Below, one piece after another: positions 1 to 5,448 of a stretch of DNA of 5,448 bases. Numbering within the stretch: the stretch's first letter is position 1; every line of letters begins with the position of its first letter. Below the pieces are notes generated by a model. It was not told where the DNA came from and searched no databases. It was given only the letters and a program-made list of their open reading frames with translations. Position numbers and translations under genes: made by a program. The stretch comes from Mageeibacillus sp. UBA5442 (lineage in GTDB: Bacteria; Bacillota; Clostridia; Saccharofermentanales; DTU023), in assembly GCA_002427475.1 (NCBI GenBank), contig DIRG01000035.1, forward strand, positions 3,160 through 8,607. Reading direction: 5' to 3'.

Positions 1-213
1 GGCACGATGGTGGGCGGAGCCGTGCTAACGGAGACGGTCTTTTCTTGGCCGGGCATTGGTCGCATGATGTACGACGCGATTCAGGCTTTGGACTACCCTG
101 TGCTGCAAGGTGGCTTCCTTCTCTTGTCAATTTCTGTCGTGATAATGAATTTTATCACTGATATCATCGTGGCTTGGCTCGATCCGAGGATAAAGTTGGG
201 GGCAGATGCATGA
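1..213 (+). CDS. ABC peptide transporter permease, DppB/OppB-type (C-terminal part, 5' truncated)
   Basis: This is the last 70 codons of an inner-membrane permease, open from the first base of the window in frame 1 and ending at TGA 211-213. The visible part matches the C-terminal signature of DppB/OppB permeases: a GGAVLTETVFSWPGIGR stretch, then a DYPVLQGG segment, a final hydrophobic membrane span (about LLLSISVVIMNFITDIIVAWL), and the terminal LDPRIK motif. In the family this subunit pairs with a DppC-type partner to form the channel of a peptide or nickel ABC importer. The stop overlaps the start of the next permease (ATGA), which indicates translational coupling. The EAA loop that contacts the ATPase lies upstream of the window. 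The family is clear, but the substrate cannot be told from this fragment. The ATG at position 7 is internal, not the true start. Confidence 0.95.
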   Translation, partial: GTMVGGAVLTETVFSWPGIGRMMYDAIQALDYPVLQGGFLLLSISVVIMNFITDIIVAWLDPRIKLGADA

Positions 214-1055
214 ACCGAAATCGTAGTTTCGCATATAAATTTAGTCGTAATCTTACCGGCATGATTGGGCTGGTCGGCGTATTGCTGATCCTGCTGACCG
301 GATTGTTCGGGCCGATGTTTTTCGAATATCCGGAAGGCTATACTTCCGACATTCTGCTTTCGCCATCTTCGGCTCACCCTTTGGGGACAGACAATCTGGG
401 TCTGGATATTCTCTCGCAGCTTGTCTGGGGAGCCAGAACCTCAATCTATGTATCCTTCTTTGCGGTCTTAGTAGCGTTGGCGATAGGTATCCCGGTAGGT
501 TTGTTCTGCGGTTATTCCAGATCGGCAGCTAGCCATGTTTTGGATGCAGTCATTGATATCTTTCTGACCCTGCCGCAATTACCTTTACAAATAATCACCG
601 CAGCGATTGTGGGACCTTCTATTAACACGGTCGCTGTGATCATTGGTGTTTTCTCCTGGCCTTCCTTAGCCCGAGTAACAAAAAACGCCGCCTTGAAAGC
701 TCGCAATATGCAGTACATCGAGGCGGCGGAAGGCTTGGGATATTCACGAGCACGCATCATGTTTAAGCACTTGCTGATCAACATCACAGGTCCGATCACG
801 GTCAATTCGACTATGATCTTGGCTTCGGCAGTTATCTCGGAATCGAGCCTGAGCTTCTTGGGTCTGGGCGACCCGACGACTTGGTCTTGGGGGCTGGTGT
901 TAAAGAGGGCCTGGTCTAACAACGCCATCATTACATCACCTAACCCGTGGTGGTGGTGGATCTCGCCCAGCATCTGCATAAGTATTTTTGTTATCTCATT
1001 CAACATGGTCGGAACAGCGATCAACGATATCTTTACGCCTAAAGGGCAAGACTAA
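210..1055 (+). CDS. ABC peptide transporter permease, DppC/OppC-type
   Basis: This is a 281-residue inner-membrane permease, complete and of usual length for DppC/OppC. I chose the ATG at 210 because it forms an ATGA overlap with the upstream permease stop and has a G-rich Shine-Dalgarno-like run (198-202) seven bases before it. An in-frame ATG at 174 would add 12 residues inside the upstream gene and lacks such a site. Visible family marks, in order: an N-terminal membrane span (about residues 17-38), the HPLGTD...D motif (56-66), further spans (about 80-100 and 125-150), the EAA loop that docks on the ATPase (Y169-IEAAEGLGYSRARI, to 183), and ESSLSFLGLG (211-220). Small departures are Leu64 where GRD is usual (LGLD), HLLI where HLLP is usual after the EAA loop, and a run of four Trp at 247-250. 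It should form the channel with the DppB-like subunit. Substrate specificity is not visible; peptides are inferred from the binding protein and hydrolases in the same operon. Confidence 0.95.
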   Translation: MNRNRSFAYKFSRNLTGMIGLVGVLLILLTGLFGPMFFEYPEGYTSDILLSPSSAHPLGTDNLGLDILSQLVWGARTSIYVSFFAVLVALAIGIPVGLFCGYSRSAASHVLDAVIDIFLTLPQLPLQIITAAIVGPSINTVAVIIGVFSWPSLARVTKNAALKARNMQYIEAAEGLGYSRARIMFKHLLINITGPITVNSTMILASAVISESSLSFLGLGDPTTWSWGLVLKRAWSNNAIITSPNPWWWWISPSICISIFVISFNMVGTAINDIFTPKGQD

Positions 1056-1056
1056 G

Positions 1057-1062
1057 AGGAGG
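1057..1062 (+). promoter_or_regulatory. Ribosome binding site of the deacylase gene
   Basis: A perfect AGGAGG lies just after the permease stop (TAA 1053-1055) and four bases before the ATG at 1067. The 11-bp gap leaves no room for a separate promoter, so the deacylase is almost certainly co-transcribed with the permeases. The spacing is slightly short, but the site settles the start. Confidence 0.85.
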
Positions 1063-1066
1063 AAAT

Positions 1067-2689
1067 ATGTTTGATTTTATTGTCAGGAATGGACTGCTAG
1101 TTGACGGCAGCGGCAATCCGGCTTATCGGGCCGACGTCGGGGTCAGAGACGACATTATTGTCGCAATTGGCGACCTCAGTTCTGCTGAAGCAAAGGACAG
1201 CTATGACGCAGAAGGGAAGTATGTTATTCCCGGGCTGATTGACCCACACCTTCATGAAGAGTGGGTGTGCATGGTCGATGGCACCTATGGCTTTCTGCTC
1301 AAAGAAGGGGTGACGACCGTCGTCAACGGTAACTGCGGCCATTCAATTGTTCCCGGACCTCTGGAGAATATTTTGCAATATTACTACGGTAACGGTCTGA
1401 TGAGCGGCCCTCAGGTGGAAAAGTATCTGAAGACCTTCCCGCGCTGGGACGATTTCGCTGGCTATGCGGAGGCAGTGGCTTCTCGCGGTAGCAACGTGAA
1501 TTTTGCCACACTCTTAGGACATGGAACTCTGCGTTGGAGCGTGATGAACGGGGCGCATCAGCGCAAACCTAGTCCATATGAGGCTTTGGCGATTGAAAAG
1601 CACATTCGCCATAACATGGATCAGGGAGCTTTTGGTATTTCCTTCGGCCTTGATTATGTACCTAGTCGTTACGCTGATCTGGATGAACTCTGCGATACGA
1701 TCAATATTATTAATGAATACGATGGTGTATCTGCATGTCATCTGCGCCATTACATTGGTATTTATGAATCTACCGAAGAGTATCTTGAGGCTGGGCGCCG
1801 CACAGGTGCGAAGATTCAGATTTCTCACCTCGCTTCAACGGAGCCGGAAGCTTTTGACTTGGTTAAAAAAGCAATTGAGGAAGAAGGTGTGCGTGCTCGT
1901 ATCGACACGATCCCTGATTCCTTGGGGCACTGCACCAGCAAGCCGCGTCTCTTGCAGTTCGTGATGGCCTTATCTGATGAACTCTTCGCTCAGGGTATCG
2001 AAGGCGTAAAACGTGCGCTTAAAGATCCCGCCGGCCGCGAGGTTATCAAACAGGACGCTTATATTTTCGCTGGCGATAAGAGCAGCAAGTACATTATCAA
2101 TTCAGGCGATCCGCACTTGGAAAACCGTTCTGTAGCGGATATTGCAGCGGAGCGGAGACAAGATCCCGATGAAACCATGCTCGACTTGCTCGCTGATGAT
2201 GTTCCCTATACTTTCTGGATGAATGCTCCGGCGGCCAACACGCCGTCCAAGTTCGTGGATCACGTAGACACTATCGTTAATAATCCGTATGTCTCCGTGG
2301 GCAGCGACGAGATCATGGGCGACGTTGAAGATCCCTTCGACTGGTACGAGCTGCGTCGTCGTGGTTCCTTCCCCATTTTCACACAAAGATATTTGGCCAA
2401 GGGTGTTCCCTACGAGGAGATCGTGCGCCGCAACACGAGCATGGTCGCTGAGCACTTTGGCATCCATCGCCGCGGTCGTATCGCGCAGTCGTATTTTGCG
2501 GATCTCGCGGTTATCGATTTGGAAAATTACAGTTATCCGGAAGTTGATCAGAATCACTACAAGAATCCTTTGCTGGAAGCATCGGGCTGTGACTTGGTTC
2601 TGGTTAACGGCGAAGTGAGCTTGCGCGACGGTCAAGTCGACAGGACATTCGCGGGCCGTGTTTTGAAAAAGAATAATCCGGCTATTTAA
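1067..2689 (+). CDS. N-acyl-D-amino-acid deacylase (D-aminoacylase)-type amidohydrolase
   Basis: This is a 540-residue cytoplasmic metallohydrolase of the amidohydrolase superfamily; no signal peptide is visible. It starts with the small beta-domain typical of the family (FIVRNGLLVDGSGNP), followed by the metal-binding barrel and a C-terminal return to the beta-domain (ADLAVIDL, LVLVNGEV). Expected active-site residues of D-aminoacylases are all present: HxH at H61/H63 (PHLHEEW), the metal-bridging Cys90 in GNCG (88-91), GHGTLR (151-156), H225, H254 (QISH) and the catalytic Asp414 in VGSDE. The 29-residue H61-to-C90 spacing is the same as I recall for the Alcaligenes D-aminoacylase. Known members hydrolyse N-acyl-D-amino acids to a D-amino acid and a carboxylate. 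Surrounding motifs diverge: CHLRHY where HxRxE is usual, and DTIPDSLGHC where a DxYPYTAG-like motif is usual. The real substrate may therefore be another N-acylated or peptide-like compound. It lies between the permeases and the binding protein, which supports action on imported material. The family call is strong and the substrate is uncertain. Confidence 0.88.
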   Translation: MFDFIVRNGLLVDGSGNPAYRADVGVRDDIIVAIGDLSSAEAKDSYDAEGKYVIPGLIDPHLHEEWVCMVDGTYGFLLKEGVTTVVNGNCGHSIVPGPLENILQYYYGNGLMSGPQVEKYLKTFPRWDDFAGYAEAVASRGSNVNFATLLGHGTLRWSVMNGAHQRKPSPYEALAIEKHIRHNMDQGAFGISFGLDYVPSRYADLDELCDTINIINEYDGVSACHLRHYIGIYESTEEYLEAGRRTGAKIQISHLASTEPEAFDLVKKAIEEEGVRARIDTIPDSLGHCTSKPRLLQFVMALSDELFAQGIEGVKRALKDPAGREVIKQDAYIFAGDKSSKYIINSGDPHLENRSVADIAAERRQDPDETMLDLLADDVPYTFWMNAPAANTPSKFVDHVDTIVNNPYVSVGSDEIMGDVEDPFDWYELRRRGSFPIFTQRYLAKGVPYEEIVRRNTSMVAEHFGIHRRGRIAQSYFADLAVIDLENYSYPEVDQNHYKNPLLEASGCDLVLVNGEVSLRDGQVDRTFAGRVLKKNNPAI

Positions 2690-2690
2690 T
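2663..2690 (+). promoter_or_regulatory. Candidate internal sigma-70/sigma-A promoter for the binding-protein gene
   Basis: TTGAAA (2663-2668, 5/6 match to TTGACA) and TTTAAT (2685-2690, 5/6 match to TATAAT) are 16 bases apart, at the very end of the deacylase gene. Transcription would begin around 2697, just ahead of the hairpin at 2705-2741, giving a short structured leader on the binding-protein mRNA. Extra transcription of this gene would fit the need for more binding protein than membrane subunits. The call rests on consensus matching only, and AT-rich chance matches are common. Confidence 0.35.
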
Positions 2691-2700
2691 GCCATTTAAT
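2684..2700 (+). repeat. Short direct repeat ATTTAAT-GCC-ATTTAAT
   Basis: Two perfect 7-base copies (2684-2690 and 2694-2700) are separated by GCC. The first contains the deacylase stop codon and the candidate -10 hexamer. The second offers an alternative -10-like sequence. It could be chance in an AT-rich spacer or a small operator; nothing else in the window repeats it. Confidence 0.4.
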
Positions 2701-2704
2701 AAGA

Positions 2705-2741
2705 ATCTCTGGCGGCAGATCAATACCGCCGCCTTAGAGAT
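2705..2741 (+). promoter_or_regulatory. Intergenic RNA hairpin before the binding-protein gene
   Basis: ATCTCTGGCGGC (2705-2716) pairs with GCCGCC (2728-2733) plus AGAGAT (2736-2741). This makes 12 base pairs with a two-base TT bulge and an 11-base loop. No T-run follows, so it is not an intrinsic terminator. It ends three bases before the AGGAGG of the next gene. It could protect the downstream lipoprotein mRNA from 5' decay, mark a processing site, or tune translation. The structure is clear by inspection; its role is inferred. Confidence 0.6.
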
Positions 2742-2743
2742 AT

Positions 2744-2750
2744 AGGAGGA
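2744..2750 (+). promoter_or_regulatory. Ribosome binding site of the binding-protein gene
   Basis: AGGAGGA sits seven bases before the ATG at 2757, which is near-ideal strength and spacing. It adjoins the 3' foot of the preceding hairpin, so structure could affect its accessibility. Confidence 0.85.
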
Positions 2751-2756
2751 AAAGAA

Positions 2757-4427
2757 ATGAAAAGAACTAGAAAATATTTGGCACTCTTGTGTCTAGTATT
2801 GGTAGCCAGCCTCTTCTTTAGTGCTTGTGGCGGAAACGGTGATGAGACTCCCGAAACCAAACCGAGTGGTTCACAATCAAGTGAGCCAGGCACTAAGGAA
2901 ACTGAAGGCAATGGAGCAGAAGATGATGTCGTCCGTCTTAATGTCGGTCTTTCATCGGCTCCAGTAAGTCTTAACACATGGAGCAACAACGATCTCAACT
3001 CATCGTTGATAGCTTCGATCGCCATGCCGAGCCTGGTCAAAATCGACGACAACGGCAAAAAGGTCGGAGTATACGGCACAACTTGGTCATCGAACGACGA
3101 TGCGACCCAGTTCACAGTTACTCTGCCGAGCGGCTTAGTTTGGTCTGATGGTGAGCCTTTTGACTCATCTGACATGAAATTTACTGCTGAATATTTGGTG
3201 GAAAAAGAGTTTGGTTACAACGCCAGCATGTTCACCAATGTGGAGAGCATAGAGACTCCGGACGAAGTAACTGTTGTCTACAACTTGAAAGATCCGGATG
3301 TAAACTTCTTTAACCAGGCAGGATTCTGGGTTAGCCCGCTGCCGGAACAGGAATTTGCCGACGTTGATGATCCCATGAATCACACATTCAGTGGTGTGGG
3401 TTATGGTCCGTTCTACATTGCCGAGGAAAGTCAGGGCGAGTATGTCCTTTTGAAGAAAAACCCTCACTACACTTTGACTGATGTAGCTATTGATGAAATT
3501 GTTTTCCGTGTTTACACAGATGAAAATACGATGGTCCTCGCCCTGCAGAATGGTGAGATTGACTGCACGGCCAACTATGTGAGCGTCCCTTCGCAGTCCC
3601 AGTTGTCCACTAATCCGGATATGGAGCTTTTGTCTGCTCAGTCGCTGGGCTATGGCTTTAGCACTTTTTCACAGTCGAATGAGCTTTTGCGTGATGTGAA
3701 CGTACGCATGGCGCTCTCCATGGGCTATGATCGCGATGCCATTTGCCAGGTTGCATACCAGGGCGGAGCGGTTCCGATGGAAACACCGGTTTCACCGGTC
3801 TGGAAAGACTTTGCAGCGTCAGGCATCAAGCAACCCGCCTTTGACATAGAGGCTGGAGCTCAGTTGCTGGAGGAATCCGGTTATGTCGATAGCGATGGTG
3901 ACGGTGTGCGTGAAAACGCTGACGGGGAAAAGCTTTCATTTGAACTTATCTATCGTACCGGTCTGGCTGCTGCTGATTCAGTGGTAGAGATCGTCCGTTC
4001 CAACCTCGCTAAGATGGGCGTTGAAGTTACCTTGGTGCCTACAGATGCTGCTACTTTTTCAGCTAAAGTAACGCAAGGTCATGAGTATGACATCAGCTAC
4101 AGCGTCTGGGGCGTTATTGATGACGTCGACACAGCGCTGCACATCATCTATGGCATGAATGAAACCTTGAACTTCATGGACTATAACGATCAAGAGATGG
4201 AAGACTTGCTAATCCAATCTCGTCAGACAGTTGAATATGAAGAGCGCGTCAAGATCATTGATGAGTGGCAGAAACTTTTCGTGGAAAGAATGCCAACTGT
4301 CAACCTTTTCGTTGCGACCAACACATACGCAGTCAATACCTCGAATTTCAGCGGTTACACTTTGTCTCCTGGTAATAACGGAGTATTTGACGCAGAGAAC
4401 GTGGTGAAAATTACGCCGAACAATTAG
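2757..4427 (+). CDS. Peptide-binding lipoprotein of an ABC importer (SBP family 5)
   Basis: This 556-residue extracellular solute-binding protein is complete and of normal length for the OppA/DppA family. It starts with a basic n-region (MKRTRK), a hydrophobic core and a lipobox ending at Cys24 (LFFSAC), so it should be lipid-anchored. A low-complexity Gly/Ser/Thr/Glu linker follows (25-57), typical of Gram-positive lipoproteins. Family marks include WSDGEPFDSSDMKFT (129-143), GYGPFYI (215-221) followed by LLKKNPHY (231-238), LALQNGEID (261-269), and VNVRMALSMGYDRDAI (314-329). An acidic DSDGDGVRE loop (378-386) near the second lobe resembles calcium loops but is common in this family. It should capture the substrate and pass it to the two upstream permeases. 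Its place after the deacylase, with its own hairpin and possible promoter, may allow higher expression than the membrane subunits. The ligand is not readable from sequence; peptides or modified peptides fit the neighbours best. Confidence 0.95.
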   Translation: MKRTRKYLALLCLVLVASLFFSACGGNGDETPETKPSGSQSSEPGTKETEGNGAEDDVVRLNVGLSSAPVSLNTWSNNDLNSSLIASIAMPSLVKIDDNGKKVGVYGTTWSSNDDATQFTVTLPSGLVWSDGEPFDSSDMKFTAEYLVEKEFGYNASMFTNVESIETPDEVTVVYNLKDPDVNFFNQAGFWVSPLPEQEFADVDDPMNHTFSGVGYGPFYIAEESQGEYVLLKKNPHYTLTDVAIDEIVFRVYTDENTMVLALQNGEIDCTANYVSVPSQSQLSTNPDMELLSAQSLGYGFSTFSQSNELLRDVNVRMALSMGYDRDAICQVAYQGGAVPMETPVSPVWKDFAASGIKQPAFDIEAGAQLLEESGYVDSDGDGVRENADGEKLSFELIYRTGLAAADSVVEIVRSNLAKMGVEVTLVPTDAATFSAKVTQGHEYDISYSVWGVIDDVDTALHIIYGMNETLNFMDYNDQEMEDLLIQSRQTVEYEERVKIIDEWQKLFVERMPTVNLFVATNTYAVNTSNFSGYTLSPGNNGVFDAENVVKITPNN

Positions 4428-4456
4428 TTTGCTCATTTTTACCTCTCGCTAGGCCT

Positions 4457-4487
4457 GAGCCGGCGGCAATAGATTTGTCGCCGGCTT
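4457..4487 (+). terminator. Strong intergenic hairpin after the binding-protein gene (weak or partial terminator)
   Basis: AGCCGGCGGCAA (4458-4469) pairs with TTGTCGCCGGCT (4475-4486) through 12 pairs including one G-T wobble, and G4457-T4487 can add another wobble. The loop has only five bases. Only about three T residues follow (4486-4488), so it lacks the T-run of a full intrinsic terminator. It may lower read-through into the dipeptidase gene or protect the 3' end of the lipoprotein transcript, as hairpins after binding-protein genes often do. The fold is evident by inspection; its effect is inferred. Confidence 0.6.
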
Positions 4488-4499
4488 TGGGCAGATAAT

Positions 4500-4504
4500 A
4501 GGAG
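4500..4504 (+). promoter_or_regulatory. Ribosome binding site of the dipeptidase gene
   Basis: AGGAG followed by six T residues precedes the ATG at 4511. The spacing supports this start even though the protein has a longer N-terminus than classical M19 enzymes. Confidence 0.75.
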
Positions 4505-4510
4505 TTTTTT

Positions 4511-5448
4511 ATGGGAATTAATAAAAAGTACGACGGCTATGTCGCGTACAGTTACTTGGATGAGCACGATTTCGAAAGATTCGAGCTCTGCGACGCTGAT
4601 AAAACCTTTCCTTCTTACTTGATTCCGCTTTCAGAGGAAGAGGAGAGCCGCGTCGAAAAACTGGCAGCCGAGAATGTTATGATCTCGCTGCACGATCATC
4701 CGGTTTTGTTTCCGAAGAATATGGATGAAGTCTTTGCGTTCAATCGCGAGGGCAGGCAGTCTTGCGCTTATGAGGCACTTTCTAGGAGTTATCTGGATTG
4801 TGTTTTTGATAATTTAATGGACGGCACTTGCACTATCCATTCAAAGGTAGGCTGGAAGTGGTCGGAAGTTTTGCAGGATTTGGGTGTGCGTCTGTGCGAT
4901 CTTGAGCAACAGACTTATGCAATTCGCTGCGGTAAGGTCGAGGATATCTATCGTGCCTTTAATGAGGGCAAGATTGCAGTGGTGCCTGTGATTGAAGGGG
5001 CCGCGCCGATCGAGAACGAGCTGGACCGCATTGATATTCTTTACGGTTTCGGGGTGCGTTTGCTTGGGATTACTTATAGTGAGTCGAATGGTCTGGGGAC
5101 CGGTCTCAAGGAAGATAGAGATGGTGGGCTGACTGCTTTTGGGCGCCAGGCTGTCAAGCGCATGAACCAGGTGGGCATGGCGATTGATTGCTCGCACGCG
5201 AGCAAACAGACTACCTTGGATGTGGTGGAGGTCAGCGAGAAACCGATTTTCTTGAGCCATATCGGGGCTCGTGCCTTGTGGGACAGCAAGCGCTTGGCTG
5301 ATGACGAGGTGCTGAAGGCTGTTGCTGCTGCCGGTGGACTTATCGGTATTGAGGCGGCGCCGCATACTACGTTGACTAAGGCGCATCCGGATCACTCGGT
5401 TTATTCGGTGATGGATCACTTTGAGTATGTGAAGGACTTGGTGGGAAT
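4511..5448 (+). CDS. M19 (membrane/renal dipeptidase-like) metallopeptidase, 3' truncated
   Basis: This frame is open from ATG 4511 to the window end (312 codons plus two bases). The protein is a zinc-dependent dipeptidase-like enzyme of the amidohydrolase fold, without a visible signal peptide. M19 marks in order: the first metal motif LHDHP (60-64), the bridging glutamate E162 (VIEGA), LLGITYSESNGLG (184-196), GLTAFGRQAVKRMNQVGMAID (starting at 206), H229 in CSHAS, and H250 in LSHIGARAL. The final glycine-rich strand with the catalytic Asp lies beyond the edge. Two things are unusual. The first motif reads H61-D62-H63 where classical M19 enzymes have HxD. A region of about 55 residues precedes it, and the segment 70-135 (rich in Cys, Trp and acidic residues) does not resemble renal dipeptidase. 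From memory, a bacterial subclade annotated 'membrane dipeptidase' shares the HDHP and EAAPHTTLT (281-289) motifs. M19 enzymes cleave dipeptides and tolerate a C-terminal D-residue, which fits the D-aminoacylase in the operon. Actual activity is not certain. Confidence 0.88.
   Translation, partial: MGINKKYDGYVAYSYLDEHDFERFELCDADKTFPSYLIPLSEEEESRVEKLAAENVMISLHDHPVLFPKNMDEVFAFNREGRQSCAYEALSRSYLDCVFDNLMDGTCTIHSKVGWKWSEVLQDLGVRLCDLEQQTYAIRCGKVEDIYRAFNEGKIAVVPVIEGAAPIENELDRIDILYGFGVRLLGITYSESNGLGTGLKEDRDGGLTAFGRQAVKRMNQVGMAIDCSHASKQTTLDVVEVSEKPIFLSHIGARALWDSKRLADDEVLKAVAAAGGLIGIEAAPHTTLTKAHPDHSVYSVMDHFEYVKDLVG

Noticed and set aside
174..209. In-frame upstream ATG at 174 that would extend the DppC-like permease by 12 residues
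   Set aside because: It lies inside the upstream permease gene and lacks a suitable ribosome binding site. The ATG at 210 gives the typical ATGA overlap, a G-rich site at proper spacing and the expected N-terminus.
512..1024. Antisense open frame of 170 codons over the DppC-like permease
   Set aside because: The + strand encodes conserved permease motifs (EAA loop, SFLGLG) throughout. The antisense frame has no ribosome binding site or family marks that I can see.
2102..2695. Antisense open frame of 197 codons over the deacylase gene
   Set aside because: It lies wholly opposite a well-supported gene, shows no recognisable domain and has low-complexity basic/Ile-rich composition. It is a shadow frame.
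2690..2756. Intrinsic terminator between deacylase and binding-protein genes
   Set aside because: The hairpin at 2705-2741 has a bulge, an 11-base loop and no T-run after it, and the genes are functionally linked, so a regulatory or stability hairpin fits better.
4470..4510. Possible promoter for the dipeptidase with GATAAT at 4494-4499 as -10
   Set aside because: No acceptable -35 lies 16-18 bases upstream, and the -10 would sit on the ribosome binding site with a start almost at the ATG. The AT-rich sequence is better explained as an RBS spacer.
4841..5419. Antisense open frame of 192 codons opposite the dipeptidase gene
   Set aside because: The + strand here encodes clear M19 motifs that continue through the window end. 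The antisense protein resembles no family I know.
1..5448. CRISPR, insertion sequence, prophage, tRNA or defence system
   Set aside because: No regularly spaced repeats, terminal inverted repeats, transposase or integrase motifs, or tRNA-like folds were seen. Coding is continuous for transport and hydrolase genes.

Overview
The window holds part of one operon for importing and breaking down peptides, with every gene on the + strand. Strong AGGAGG-type ribosome binding sites, moderate GC content judged by eye, and a lipoprotein-type binding protein (short basic signal peptide, lipobox Cys24, then a Gly/Ser/Thr/Glu-rich linker) suggest a Gram-positive, Clostridia/Firmicutes-like bacterium. The sequence alone does not fix the genus.

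Layout: 1-213 is the C-terminal end of a DppB/OppB-type ABC permease (5' end outside the window). It overlaps by 4 nt (ATGA) with a complete DppC/OppC-type permease at 210-1055. Eleven bases later comes a 540-residue N-acyl-D-amino-acid deacylase-type amidohydrolase (1067-2689) with all expected metal ligands and the catalytic Asp. A 67-bp gap with a possible internal promoter and a hairpin leads to a family 5 peptide-binding lipoprotein (2757-4427). An 83-bp gap with a second, stronger hairpin leads to the first 312 codons of a divergent M19 (renal/membrane dipeptidase-like) metallopeptidase (4511 to the window end, 3' truncated). No stretch over 300 bases lacks a gene.

Likely working model (inference): the lipoprotein captures an oligopeptide or modified peptide outside the cell. 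The two permeases, with ATPases not seen here, bring it in. The two cytoplasmic hydrolases then cleave it. The D-aminoacylase family removes N-acyl groups from D-amino acids, and M19 enzymes characteristically tolerate D-residues at the C-terminal side of dipeptides. Together they suggest salvage of D-amino-acid-containing compounds, such as peptidoglycan-derived or non-ribosomal peptides.

The points most worth a second look are this enzyme pairing, the HxH motif replacing the usual M19 HxD motif, and the similar hairpin-plus-RBS leaders before the lipoprotein and dipeptidase genes. I see no mobile element, CRISPR array, tRNA or rRNA. The window looks like a catabolic operon and not a defence or mobile system.
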